A stretch of DNA of 64,000 nucleotides from Alisma plantago-aquatica (GCA_963693085.1 OY856412.1:1122895244-1122959243), one strand, 5' to 3'; positions 44,561 to 58,340 are shown, counted from the stretch's first letter. Numbers and translations: made by a program. Notes: a model not told the origin generated them from the letters alone.

Positions 44561-47500
44561 TGTTATGATTGCATCTGAGCTTAATTGGTAAACTAGGGTT
44601 TACCTGGTTGATTATATGCTTAATTGAATTGATCATTACACAAATCTAATTAATGATGATAATTCAATTATTATGTTTTAAACCTAATAAGAATGTTAAG
44701 TGTTCTATTGTTTGAGAAATTAGGGTTTGAGAAATATAAACCCTAGTTGGCTGAAATTAGGGTTTTGATAGTACATGAATATATAATTTGATCTGGATAG
44801 TAGTGTGGTAAATGATTTTTCATATTTTCTAAAATTTTTTATTTAGTTGAATTTTGTATATGATATGGATAACTCAATCATGCATTTTGGAGAAAAATTT
44901 CAGAATATTTGAGTGTTCTTTGAATGTGGTTCTCGGTCGAACTATACTTCAACCAAAATGTTGATAGAGTGCTTTTTAGCAGTGGTGTTTTATTTTTATT
45001 TATTTATTGGTAATTAAAAATGCTCTAAAATTTAAACTGGAGATCTAAACCAAAATAAAGAACAAAATGTAAAATTTTCCTAATTTTTGGATACGTTTAG
45101 ACCTTATCAGTAGACGAATTAAAGTAACTGACATTTCTGTAGAATTTTGGATAACAATGCACTATTCAATTTTTATATTTAATAAAATCATGGAACGGTC
45201 TTAAATTTTAACAGAGACTTTGTAACTGAATTATAAATTATATTATAAATTCTTATAATTTTTGGAGAAGGTTTGGTCTCTAAAATATATGCATTCACAG
45301 AAACCTTTTTATGATAGAAAAATGTGTAGAAGTAAGAAAAGGTATAGTGAGGGGTCAATGTGCAATTGACCCAAGCAGCTCAATTACTCTATATGGTCAA
45401 CCTAACACACAAGGAGCTCTCATAATTCGTGATTCAAACTAGGGAAATGAAATCCTAGAGATAGAGGGAGAGTTAGGGTTTGAGAGGAGAAATTGATGGA
45501 GATGTCGACCTAGGGTTTTGCGGTCCAAGGAATGATGAAATCATGTAAGTCTAGCTTCTTTGGATATAGTTTCATGGTGAATCATCTCTCACATTTCAAG
45601 ATTCCGTCTCTACTCTGATTTGAACTGAAATGGTGTCAAAACTTCCCCTTTTCTCACTCTTTCTTCATAATCCCTCATTTTTAGGGATTCCGAGTTGAAA
45701 GGAAGAAGAATCGGGTGAATTGCTAGGGATTTGATATCAGATCGAGATTTTCAGGGATGATATGAGTTTTTAAGGTGTTTTCACACCTTAGGGTGAGTGG
45801 GAACTTACTTTAAATAGTATATTGCATGAAAATTGGTCAAATCAACAAAAATCTTTAATTGCTTAGTATGCGACTACAAACCCTGAATTGTCTATTCGTT
45901 CTAAGTTGATGCAAAATGATATGAAATGGATTCTTCCTTTGTTTGAATGAATTTCAGATGATAAAATCATATTAGAAATGTATAAAATGCATTCTAATGA
46001 GAATTCCCTAATTATTCATAGAGGTTATAAGAGTAAACTGAAATATAAGGAATTTGTCTATGACTGAAATTTGTTGTATAAGTAAATAGAGAAAGTTGCT
46101 TATCTAGATCCCATTGGTTTTGAATGATTTTTTATCTAAATTCATAGTACATATATGTCAGATACTATCTTGGATTTCGTTTAAAGTGAGTAGTGTTTGT
46201 TTGGTATCTCAGTGAAGATGGTGAAACCCTAGATGCGAGGAAAGTTGGATATTTGTGAATAGATATCGTGAAATCCATTTGAAGAGATTTTCTTAACATA
46301 ATAGACTTTATTTATTCAATGTTATTATTGATGCATGATATCCCAGTGAATGTCATGGAAACCCAAATTCAGCTCAGTTCCAAGGTTTCATACATATATT
46401 GATTTTATTTTATTTGTTGATAGTATTCTTTATTCAGTGAATGCTTATGTTGCATGAAATCTTTATGGGGGCCATGGGAATAAGTTGTTTCCTAGTGGGA
46501 GGTGACAAGATTTGTGATGGCCTTATGAGCCATGAGAATACTTGTACAACTAGTGAAATGAATACCTCGGTCTAAGGACCTAGAGGTAATGGTTACCTGT
46601 TATAGAGGTAACAATGCTATGTGATGATCAAAGGGTTTGAATATACAAATCCAATAATTATGATAATGATGTAAAGGGATGAGAATTCCCAGTAATATGA
46701 TAAGGGATTGAGATCCCAGGTATCATGTGTTGTAAAGATTTGTAAAGTACGTGATGGATGATTTACACCTTTCTTTGTGGCATTTGTTATGATTAAATGA
46801 AACCTTAAGGGTAGGGTGTTCAATGAATCAAGTATTGTGATATCAGTTATCTCAGTTATTATTAATAATTCTTGTCATGATAAGTAATTAACTCATAATT
46901 GAGTTATGAGATGCACAACTCAAGATTTAGGTTGATACATATTCTTTGAGAAATTACAGATAAGTTACAGGTGCTATTGATGATTACTCATATGTCAAGT
47001 AATTAACTCTTATCAGTGTAATAAGATGATAAATTGCATGATTCTGGTGTGTATGTGCCAAGTGGACATGTAATCTATTTATTTGAGAATTTTAGTTTGC
47101 CTGCATGTATAGTATGTTGATTACTCAGTATATTACAATGTTTTGAATATACTTCTCTGCCAAATTTTGAATGATATACATGTTGTATTATAAATTCCAA
47201 TAAGTAGACATGACACCATAGAGATACCAGAGTCAAGTATAAGTAAGAGAAGGGTACAATGTAGAAAGAGCTTTCTAGGAATAATAAAATAATAGACTTA
47301 GGAGCCCTGAACACCGTAGAACCCCTATGTGAGGTTTGTGCCTTAGGGGTGAAACGACCTAACCCTGGAAGTGTCCAGTATATGAGGGTTAGAACGTGCT
47401 ATCAGGTGACACAGGGGATGAAGACTTAGTGGAAGTCTCCTTAAATTATAATTTGCAGTGTCCAACATCAACTAGAATTCCTAGTGGCACTAGAGTACAG

Positions 47501-48442
47501 AAAAGCCAAGAGGTGGCTTGACTCTCCGCTTGTGTGCTCAAGTTAGAGGAGGAGGCTAGTTTTGGCCAGAGAGCCATTATCCCTGTTGCAGACCAGGTGA
47601 GTAGTCATACTTAGCATTTCCCAGGTGTTTCTGCTAAGTCTTATACGGTGTGATCGTAGTGCACTATGAGTCTTCATATGTAGAGTACACTGCATATGAT
47701 CAGAGCATAATAAAATGAATGAGAGATCAAACAAGTGTGTATAGTTATTCAATTATTATTTATATGTTTCTTAATTATTTATTCTCTTTATGATCAATTA
47801 AGCATTTCATATATTGATTCACTCTTATAGATATTTAGAGTAGCCTGCCATATTTATGATTGCCAATTATTGGATTCTCTAAAGCTTTTTGATGTTATAA
47901 TTGATATCAATTGCTCAAAAGTATATCTGTAATTATATCAGTGCTTTAGACTATTTCTTTGAAGTACTCATTCACTGAGCGAGTAGGCTCACCCCTCTAC
48001 TCAAAATTTTTAGGGAAATCACATGGACTTGAAGAAGATATCATTGCATCAGAGTAGATCTTCCATAAGAGTTAAGTTTGAGTATAGTTAAGTTTAGTCG
48101 GTTCTTGTCACCCTAGGTCCATGTATAGATGTGAGAGAGTTGTAAATGATGTTTTTTATGTTTGTTTCCATAATAAGAGAGAATGCAAATGATTGTCATG
48201 TCGTGTGTACATGGAAGCATGAGAATCATAATGAATGTATGGATGTGTATCATTAATGCTGATATTACATTAGGGAAATGAAAGTATAATTCCCCTGTAA
48301 AGTTAGTTTATGTGGTTCAATGCGAGAAAACAAAGAGTTTGAAAAAGAAGAAAAAGTTAAGGGTGATCTTTATATTACGATAAATCCTCAATTTATACCC
48401 TAATCTCCTGATTAGTGGTAGTTCTGAGATCGAGGTGTAACA
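44561..48442 (+). repeat. 5' LTR of the LARD
   Basis: 3882 bp, AT-rich, with repeated ttagggttt-like motifs near its start and a segment at 47285-47710 shared with the LTR of element G. It aligns with 51947-55797 along its length with scattered substitutions and small indels. Confidence 0.92.
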
Positions 48443-48445
48443 ACT

Positions 48446-48457
48446 TGGTATCAGAGC
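48446..48457 (+). other. Primer-binding site of the LARD
   Basis: TGGTATCAGAGC, three bases after the LTR end. Confidence 0.93.
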
Positions 48458-51400
48458 TTAGGCAGAGTTATCAGGGACCATTAGGCTAGTAAGTTAGCGT
48501 AATAAGTGTGGCAGATAGGATATGTTATGATGTTAGCTCTGGGATTTGAGTATTTGGATATGCTAGCCCAGTATCTGAGTACTTGGATCAACTAGTATCA
48601 AGCTACTCTTTCTATTCTTTCATGTATACCCTGGCTAGGTATACACTGGAAGGATGGTCTAGAGAGGAACCCTAGAAATATTAGGGTTAGAAACAAGGTA
48701 ATTAACATGAATTAAGAGCATAAATATAAAATGAGATAGAACTTTCATTTCATAATGTTGTTTTTTTGGAGATGATTAGAAAAGCTCTTATATGTTTGAA
48801 CTCAGATATTTAGTATTTTAAAATATATATGGGTCTTTAAGATTTGTTGCACACTATGAAGTTGTAGCATTTATTGATTACATTCTTTTTATAAAGTAGA
48901 CTAGAAATGATCTTTAAATGAACTTTCCTAAGTGGATATTCTTTCCACATGTTTGAGATGAATAGGAGTTGAGTAATCTTGAGTAGCTCTTGGCTTTAGG
49001 ACTGTAGGTTTGGCCTGGTCTGGCTGGTAGGATGCCGTACTGGGATCTAATGACTCCTATTAACAATATGATAAGAGTAGACTCTGGATAAATTAGACCC
49101 ACATCACAGTGAGAATGTACATACACTAAGATGTTGAAACATATGGGAAAGATTAGAATAGATAAGAATCAGTTGGAATTGATATCTGAGATCCAACTTT
49201 GGTGCCTCGTATGAGAAACCCTTAATTGGGAATAAAGGAACACGACATAAGATTTTGATTAAGTTTAATCATTAGTATATGAACTCTAAATATGAAATAT
49301 GTAAAAGATATGAGAAAAGTATGTAAGGGCTAGGATAGTAAGAATCAATCATGAGGAATGGATTATATAACCGAGTAAAATGTATTTATGTACTCCAAAG
49401 AAAAGGGAAAATAGAAGAAAAGAGTTAAGTATACGATAAGTACATAAAAGTGAAGAGTCTTCAGAAGAGTTAAGTGAAGATAACTAGATGAGCATGTAAG
49501 TCATAAAACTAGGATAAGAAACTTAGTTGAAACAAAGAGAAATGTTGGAAATAAAGAGCTTGATTAAGGAATGAGGGTTATGATATAGTTGAGAGCATGG
49601 AATGTATACCTTTATTAATAAGTTTAATACATTCATCCTTATTGCCTTTGGATTCTATGTATTTATAGAACAACAAACTAGTTTCTAAAAGAAGAACAAA
49701 AGTGTAGCTAAATAAATGAATAAGTCATACAAAGGTAGACTATACTTAGAAAGGAAAAAACTTGATTGAAAAACAAACTATGTTTCACCGATGCATGAGT
49801 CGTTTGATTTAAAATGAAGGATATGTAATGTATTAAACATGATGTGATACTAGTAGAGAGATGATTGATTTTGAATTTCAACTTCGCATTAGTAGAAGGA
49901 TAAAAGGAAATATATGCAACATGGTATACATGATCATACACATAAAATAAGCAACATGATCATGAGAGAAAACTAGAAGTTAAAGATGACATGTGGAATA
50001 GTAGTATATGGTAAGGGGATTATGAAAAGTAATGAAGTGTTTGAAACCTAATGGAGTAATATAGATTATAAAAGAAAGAGGTTGTGAGATTCAAGAAAGT
50101 GTTAATTAGTCAAGTATCCTTGTTGATAATTAATTAAACCTACATATGAGAAATGTATTATTGAATATTTGAAGATAAGAATTCTAAGTCTCAAAATCAT
50201 CTTCTCTTTCATATCTTCCTTAATGAGAGAAATGTGATAATGAAGTGATAAGAAAATGAATCATATATGATGCATAACCACCGTGGTAGAGACATCTAGT
50301 GAATGTAATAATGACACACAATATGATGACGAAACCCTAGTAGGGTAATTGAGAATGTAATCTATCTGAATGGCCAAGTAAGAGAAAGGAAATTCAATTG
50401 ACAAGATAAAGAAGACTTTAGTAAAACTTGTGAGATCCAAAGTTTGAAATTCAAATTAAGGGAGCAAAGTCACATCACAATAATGTCATGATACTGATAA
50501 GGACCAAGCTCTAGAATGTTTAGAGTTGTAGTAGTTCAAGGGATGTCACTAGTGATTTGACTTTGAATACTATCATCTCTATAAAACAAGATCATGAGAT
50601 TTGCACAATGAGAAGTAAACTAGCTCTGAAAGTAACCCAGGGTTTAAAGATAGCTAATCTGAAAGGTAGATAAATAATATGGAAATGATTCAGAGCAAAG
50701 AGTAAGATATAAATTTGAAATGTAACAAGTGTGTTTTGAACAAAAGGAGAAATACAATATGAGTGAAGTGCGATATGAGATAAATTCTTATAATGATAGA
50801 AAGAATGATGAATAATCTATTTGTACCTTGTATGTTTCAATTTTAGGAATGTTTAATCTACATGATTAAAATGAGAAGGGTAAGTAGCAAAGAGTAAGTA
50901 GTAGTGAATAAGGAGAGAGATAAGAGATAACAATGGCTTTTAGTAATATGTGAAATTGTTTTGTAAAAGTATAATTTTTTGAAGGTATATTAAGGGATGT
51001 AAATTGGTTCTACGTATGATTTTAGTGAAATTGTGCAAGCAATATGTTCATTAAAGATGTCTGATAGTTGTAGTCATTCATATCAGTAATCCATATTAGT
51101 ATTGTACAATTGTGGTATGGTGATATGGGTTGAATAATGATGGAACAAATGAAGGGTTACCCTAAATAAGGTAGTCTTACCTATTCCCTCATATGAATAG
51201 AAGGGATGATAACCATATTGTATTGATATGTAACAATAATGAGGTATAGCTTGTTATACCTAGCTTTAATATAACTAAGTGATGGTAATTGGATACGAAT
51301 AGTCCTTGCATGACTAATACAATCATGGAGTACTTTTTTATTGTTTTTGAAAACCCTAGTATGCTATAAACTGATAGTTATACCTTGAATTATGTGTGTG

Positions 51401-51928
51401 TTCATACTTGAGAATAATATGAAATGTGATGGTAATGCTTCACCTTATGCATCCATGATGCAATCGGGATGTCATTAGTAGTATTGTAAATTGTTGTTGA
51501 ATCTAGTCTTCTAACTCATGACTGATTTGCTATTTGAGTAGCACAATAGAGATATTCAAAACAACATGGTGAACTCTCTGTTGTGACTTAGAGGTAATAC
51601 ATAACAATAGTACATATTGAGCCGTATGAATTGAGATAGTTGGATCAAATTATCAATGTTGAGGTAACACCTCAAGAGTATGAAAATATTGAAATGTTTG
51701 CTTCTCTATCTACTCTATGATTGATTATGGCATAGAGAATTTGTTTGTTATCATTGAGAACTACTTCAAACATGTTGAGATTTAGTAAAGGAATAAAGGA
51801 CTTAATGTTGAAAACTGCATTCAAGTATGAAATACAAGAATATAATGACATGTAAGATTTCAGAAGCTTAAAATAAACCTTGAATGTACTTTACTTGCAT
51901 ATTTATGTTTTGGGGACAAAACCCTTTT

Positions 51929-51946
51929 AAGGTGGGGGGAGAGAAT
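51929..51946 (+). other. Polypurine tract of the LARD
   Basis: AAGGTGGGGGGAGAGAAT lies directly before the 3' LTR at 51947. It would prime plus-strand DNA synthesis. Confidence 0.9.
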
Positions 51947-54900
51947 TGTTATGAGCACATTTGAGCTTAATTGGTAAACTAGGGTTTACCTGGATGATTA
52001 TATGCTTAATTGAATTAATCATTGGTTAAATCTAATTAATGATGATAATTCAATTATGACACTTTAAACCTAATAAGAACGTTAAGTGTTCTATTGTTTG
52101 AGAAATTAGGGTTTGAAAATATAAACCCTAGTTGGCTGAAATTAGGGTTTTGATAGTACATGAATATGGAATTTGATCAGGATAGCAGTGTGGTAAATGA
52201 TTTTTCATATTTTCTAAAAATTTTTAATTTAATTGAATTTTGGATATGATATTGATAACTCAATCATACATATTGGAGAAAAACTTCAGAATATTTGAGT
52301 GTTCTTTGAATGTGGTTCTCGATCAAACTATACGTCGACCAAAATGTTGACAGAGTGCTTTTCAGCATTGTAGTGTTTTATTTTTAGTTATTTATTGGTA
52401 ACTCCAAAAGATCTTAAATTTTAACTGGAGATCTGAAACTCAATCATTAAAAAAGATTAAAGTTTTCATAATTTTTGGATACGTTTAGAACTTATCAGTA
52501 GATGAATTATAGTAACTGACATTTCTATAGAATTCTGGATAGAAGGGCACTATTTGATTTTTAGTTATATCATGAAAGCTTGGAATGATCTCAAATTTTA
52601 GCTAAAGCTTTAAACAAAATTATACACAACATAATAAATTATTATAATTTTTGGAGAAGGTTTGATCTCTAAAATACACAAATTCACAGAAACCTTTTTA
52701 TGACAGAAAAATCTGATGAAATAAGAAAACGTATAGTGAGGGGTCAATGTGCAATTGACCCAAGCAGCTCAATTGCTCTATATGGTCCACCTAACAAAGA
52801 AGGAGCTCTCATAATTCGTGATTCAAAATATAGAAATGAAATCCTAGAGAGAGAGTGAGAGTTAGGCTTTGAGAGGAGAAATTGATGGAGATGCAGACCT
52901 AGGGTTTTGCAGTCTGAGGAATGATGAAATCATGTAAGTTTAGCTTCTTTGGATATAGTTTCATGGTGAATCTTCTCTCACATGTCAAGATTCCATCACT
53001 ACTCTATTTTGATATGAAATGGTGTCAAAACTTCCCCTTCTCTCACTCTTTCTTCATAATCCCTCATTTTTAGGGTTTCTGAGTTGAAAGGAAGAAGAAT
53101 CAGATGAATTGCTAGAGATTTGATATGAGATCGAGATTTTCAGGGATGATATGCGTTTTTAAGGTGTTTTCACACCTTAGGGTGAGTGGGAACTTCCTTT
53201 AAATAGTATATTGCACGAAAATTGGTTAAATCAACCATAATATTTAATTGCTTAGTATGCGACTACAAACCCTGAATTGTCTATTCATTCTAAGTTGTTG
53301 CAAAATGATATGAAATGGATTCTTCCTTTGTTTGAATGAATTTCAGATGTTAAAACCATATTAGAAATGTATACAATGCATTCTAATGAGAATTCCCTAA
53401 GTATTCACAGAGGTTATAAGAGTAAACTGAAATATAGGAAATTTGTCTATGACTGAAATTTGTTGTATAAGTAAATAGAGAAAGTTGCTTATCTAGATCC
53501 CCTTGGTTTTCAATGATTGTTTATCTAAATTCATAGTACATATATGCCATGTACTATCTTAGATTTCATTTAAAGTGAGTAGTGTTTGTTTGGTATGTCA
53601 GTGAAGAGGGTGAAACCCTAGATGTGAGGAAAGTTGGATATTTGCGAATAGATATCGTGAAATACATTTGATGGGATTTTCTTGACATAATAGACTTTAT
53701 TTATTCAATGAAATTATTGATACATGATATCCCAGTGAATGGCATGGAAACCCAAATTCAGCTAAGTTCCAAGGTTTCATACCTATATTGATTTTATATG
53801 ATTTTTTGATAGTAGTCTTTATTTAGTGAATGTTTATGTTGCATGAAATCTTTATCAGAGCCATGGCAAAAAGTTGTTGCCTAGTGAGAGGTGACAAGAT
53901 GTGTGATGGCTTTGTGAGCCATGAGAGTACTTATACAACTAGTGAAATGAATACCTTGGTCTAAGTGCCTAGAGGTAATGGTTACTTGTTACAGAGGTAA
54001 CAATGCTATGTGATGATCTAAGGGTTTGAATATCCAGAATCAGTAATTATGATAATGATGTGAAGGGATGAGAATTCCCAATAATGTGATAAGGGATTTA
54101 TGTGTTGTAAAGATTTGAAAATTATGCAATATATGTATTACACCTTTCTTTGTAGCATTTGTTGTTATTAAATGAAAGCCTAAGGGTAGGGTGTTCAATG
54201 AATCAAGTATTATGACTTCAATGTTCTCAGTTATTATTAATAATTCTTGTCATGATTAGTAATTAACTCTTAATTGAGTTATGAGATGCACAACTCAAGA
54301 TTTGGGTTGATATGCACGTTCTTTGAGAAATTACAGATAAGTTGCAGGTGTTATTTATGATTACTCATATGTCAAGTAATTAACTCTTATCAGTGTAATA
54401 AGATGATAAATTGCACAATTGTAGTGTGTATGTGCCAAGTGGACATGTAATCTGATTATTTAAGAATTTTAGTCTGCATGCATTTATAGTATGTTGATTA
54501 CTCAGTATATTACAGTGTTTTGAATATACTGCTCTGCCAAGTTTTGAATGATATACATGTTGTATTATAACCTCAAATAAGTAGACATGACACCATAGAG
54601 AAACCAGAGTCAAGTATAAGTAAGAGAAGGGTACACTGTAGAAAGAGCTTTCTAGGAATAATAAAATAATAGACTTAGGAGCCCTGAACATCGTAGAACC
54701 CCTATGTGAGGTCTGCACTTTAGGTGTCAAATGACCTAATCCTGACAGCATCCTGTATACGGGGGTCAGAATGTGCTATCAGGTGGCACAGGGGATGAAG
54801 CCCTAGTGGAAGTCTCCTTAAATTGTAGTTTGTAGTGTCCACCATCAACCAGAAGTCTTGGTGGCACTAGAGTACAGAAAAGCCAAGAGGTGGCTTGACT

Positions 54901-55797
54901 GTCCGCCTGTGTGCTCAGGTTAAAGGAGGAGTTCAGTTTAGGCTAGAAAGCCATTTTCCCTGTTGCAGACTAGGAGAGTAGTCAGACTTACCATTTCCCA
55001 TGTGTGTCCACTAAGTCTTGTACGGTGTGATCGTAGTGCACTATGAGTCTTCGCATGTAGAGTACACTACATATGATCATGGCATAATAAAATGAATGAG
55101 AGGTCAAATAAGTGTGTATAGTTATTCAATTATTCTTTTAATGTTTTTGAATTATTAGTTCTCTTTATGATCAATCAAGCATTTCATATATTGATTCACT
55201 CTTATAGATATTTAGAGTATCCTGTCATATTTATGATTGTCAATTATTAAACTCTCTAAAGCTTTCTTGCTCAAAAGTATATCTATAAATATATTAATGT
55301 TTTAGACTGTTTCTTTGAAGTACTCATTCACTGAATGAGTAGGCTCACCCTCTACTCAAAATTTTTAGGGAAATCACATGGACTTGAAGAAGATATCATT
55401 ACATCATAGTAGATCTGCCACAAGAGTTAAGTCTGAGTATAGTTAAGTTTAGTCAGTCTCTGGCACTCTAGGTCCATGTATAGATGTGAGAGAGTTGTAA
55501 ATAATGTTTTGTATGTTTGTTTCCTTAATAAGAGAGAATGCAAATGATTGTCATGTCGTATGTACGTGGAAGTGTGTGAAACATAATGAATGTATGGATG
55601 TGTATCATTAATGTTGAGATTACATTAGAGAAATAAAAGTTTAATTCTCTTGTAAAGTTAGATCATGTGGTTCAATGCGAGAAAACAAAGAGTTTGAAAA
55701 AGAAGAAAAAGTTAAGGGTGATCTTTGTATTACATTAAATCCTCAATTTATACCCTAATCTCATGATTAGTGGTAATTGTGAGATCGGGGTGTAACA
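51947..55797 (+). repeat. 3' LTR of the LARD
   Basis: 3851 bp, matching the 5' LTR from TGTTATGA to TGTAACA. It is followed at once by the second TGTAA and then the rest of the LTR of element G. Confidence 0.92.
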
Positions 55798-57329
55798 TGT
55801 AAATTATATGTAATTCCTCGAAAAGCAAGCACATCAACCCAAATTCTAAGTTATGCATCACATAACTAAATTAAAAGTCAATTACTTGTCATGGCATGAA
55901 TTATTTAATTTTAATTGAGAATTTTAAATGATTTCTTTGAGAAACGTGTCGATTTGCATAATTATTAATACACTCAATTTAAATATAATTGGGGTGTGAA
56001 ACTAGATTTCTATCGAACCCTTTTCATGTCATTGTCATTTCTTTGAAATCATACTTCTATTAAATTACTAAAAAAAATGTATTGTCTGGGTTTATACTGA
56101 AACCATACAACTACTAGTTGTATGCTACTAATTCCAACTTTTAAACTGAGCATATTAGGTTTTAATCAATCATGCAGTTGCAATAATCCAAATCACACAT
56201 ATCAATCAAACAATTAGTGTCGTGCAAACATAATTAAGAAATTCGTGAAAATTAGAAATATAGCAACACCGTCACTGCACAACACTTGGGTAAGCGCCGC
56301 TACCTGTGAATAACACTGATTCAACCAAAAACACCCGATTGTTGGAATTATACATGCTTAGTGAGTGAAATGCTACTCACGGTGGGTGTGGTGACCGCAA
56401 TTCAACTGGAAACGTGTCCAGAGTCCTATTTTTGGGCGTCAGCGGGGTCATCTTCTACCTCTAAATAGCCCTAGTTTGGACCTACTTCACACATAGATGG
56501 AAAGGAGCTGAGGTAGGCATTGCTGCTTGAGGCTAGGGCTGCGGATCCTTATCATGGGCTCATAGACAAACCCGACAACCATGCTTGGTGTTGCTGCTTG
56601 TGCCCAAATGGGTTCCTAGCCGTTGTTGTACCTGATGTTGCTCTTGCCACATGGGGTGCCACCCTTGCTAGTTGAGGTGTAGGTGGGTGCAATAAGATCG
56701 GCGATGAGAGGTAGATGAAGGTGAAGGAAGGTGGCCTAGCTTTCTTGGAGCTTTGGGAGCCAAAAATCACCCCGCCCCTCTCCCTTTCCTGCTCGATTAG
56801 GTCGCACTACTGCTGTGCTGGTCGGCCACCCTTGTAGGTCGAGGCTGCTAGGGCGAGGATGATGAGGGGAAAGACGGAGGAAGGAGAAGGTAGAAGAGGG
56901 AGGAGGGAGCTCATGCTCCTAGATTGAGGCTATGGAGGCCCAAAATCACCCGCCCCCTTCTCCTTCAGCTAGTCGATCGGGAAACTATTGAGAGTGTTGG
57001 CTTTAGTCTGTTCTTGCATCGATTGGGAAGAAATGAAGATAAGGGAAAGGGAATGGTTAATAACCAATTAATGGAAAATTTTAAGATTTGGACAAAGGAA
57101 CTCGAAAATGTCGTATCTTTTGCCTCAGTTGTCTGAATCGAGTGATACTTTTTTTGAAAAATTTCAAGCACGAAATTCACTACAACCTCAAAGCAAGAAA
57201 ACATACTAATTATCTTATCTCAGCTAATCAAAACACTAATCGCATCTGTGAACACTTAGCTTAACTTAATCAACATGATGATGCACTAATCACTATACTT
57301 ACTGATTAAGCTTGGAGTGGGTCATAACA
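55798..57329 (-). repeat. 5' LTR of element G, distal part
   Basis: Starts with the duplicated TGTAA and continues LTR sequence related to the LARD LTR (55865-55920 against 46850-46915 reversed). It includes a GC-rich segment at about 56400-57000. I place its end at ...tcataaca (57329) because the minus strand then begins TGTTATGA, the same eight bases as the LARD LTR. The total G LTR would be about 3.1 kb. The end point is inferred. Confidence 0.6.
56640..56990. repeat. Imperfect tandem duplication of about 180 bp, GC-rich
   Basis: gccacccttg ... gaggaaggagaagg-type sequence ending in aaaatcacccgccccc occurs near 56650-56780 and again near 56830-56965. The open frames on either strand here (56552-56770 and 56924-57204) differ between the two units and look incidental. 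Confidence 0.5.
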
Positions 57330-57334
57330 CCCAT

Positions 57335-58340
57335 TGTCCATGAATTTACATAGGCAAACACCCTACATGATTGAGTTTACGTATTGTGAAATTGGGGCTT
57401 GCACAGTGTGAAAATCTATTACCCTTTGCAGCAAGAGAGTCAACCAAAGAATTGGAAATTATCTAATGGATCATATACAAATCATGTCAATCATTAGCTA
57501 TAATCATAAAAACTTGAAAAAAAGTGCAAAGCCATTTGACATGCCATGTTAATAACTAATAATGCATGAATGACTGTTCTTTTCATTCTACCATAAGATG
57601 AGAAAGAAATGTTGAAAAAGTATTAACTCCTTAAAGTTTGATCTCAACTCTTTTGAAGATACTTGAAACATATCATAATGGTGAACTTGATGGTGAACTT
57701 AAGAATTCATATCAGGATAAAAATCAATATGACAAAATGAGGTGATTGAAAGATGAGGTTGTAATTTTGTTAGATATCACATTATATAAATTATAAGGTG
57801 ATCTATTTGGGGATTGTCATAGGAATTATACCACGTTCATCACATCATCATTTACCTAGAAGTCACCTATTTCCACGTGTTTCATATCAAGATTACAACA
57901 ACAAATCACATATTATATTGGCATGGTTACCATACACTCTAGGCCAATAATAGTTATCTCTTTGTATATCATTATTATTAGGAACCAACTTTTAGAGTGA
58001 AGAGAGGGAGATATATTTGTCCTCCTGGAAGACCTCCTCATTTTTGGTAACAAAATGGTATGAAGCCTAATATGATAAACAAAGGAATTTGTTGAAGGCA
58101 TCACACACCTTGGTTGGTATTTTTACCTCTAGTTTCTTTCATTTTGTTTTGTCCATTAATAGTTATAGGGATTTCCTAAAATTAATTCATATACAATATT
58201 TTACATGTTTTATGACTCATTGATTGTGGATATTGTGCCAAGATTAATTACATTGACCACAACAACCACAACTAACACATTCTACAATGACAGGGTTTGA
58301 AAAATCAATTTTGTGTTCACAGAATTGACCATAATAATTG
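57335..58340. other. Unassigned AT-rich DNA
   Basis: About 1 kb with no gene, tandem repeat or element end that I can support. It lies just outside the inferred end of element G, so it may be the sequence G landed in. Confidence 0.4.

Larger units (their letters stand above)
48443..51946 (+). mobile_element. Non-coding internal region of the LARD
   Basis: 3.5 kb with dense stops on both strands and a purine-rich plus strand (many runs such as aagaaaagagttaag). No gag, protease, RT, RNase H or integrase motif was found. The right end has gttttggggacaaaac before the polypurine tract, the motif also seen in elements A and B. Conserved RNA packaging structure, not protein, is the published expectation for such cores. 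Confidence 0.85.
44561..55797 (+). mobile_element. LARD-type non-autonomous retrotransposon, complete
   Basis: The 5' LTR is 44561-48442 (3882 bp), the internal region is 48443-51946 (3504 bp) and the 3' LTR is 51947-55797 (3851 bp). Both LTRs start TGTTATGA and end TGTAACA. The target duplication TGTAA is perfect (44556-44560 and 55798-55802). A primer site and a polypurine tract are in place, yet no frame of the internal region codes for a recognisable protein. Long LTRs with a non-coding core of about 3.5 kb define LARDs in the literature. It lies in opposite orientation inside the LTR of the related element G. Confidence 0.93.
38214..57329 (-). mobile_element. Element G: Ty3/gypsy retrotransposon (Tekay/Del-like), split by copia and by a LARD
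   Basis: Read leftwards it has an LTR (57329-55803 and 44560-43012), a primer site (43004-42993), gag, protease, RT, RNase H, integrase and a C-terminal region up to 38214, where the copia array interrupts it. Its own 3' end and 3' LTR must lie left of the window. The integrase follows RNase H (gypsy order), and the C-terminal region resembles Tekay-type chromoviruses. The many frame breaks make it an inactive copy, but it is the only gypsy element here with pol. Confidence 0.85.

Noticed and set aside
56552..57204. Possible host gene in GC-rich sequence
   Set aside because: The frames are short, differ between the two units of a local duplication, and lie in what is best read as the LTR of element G.
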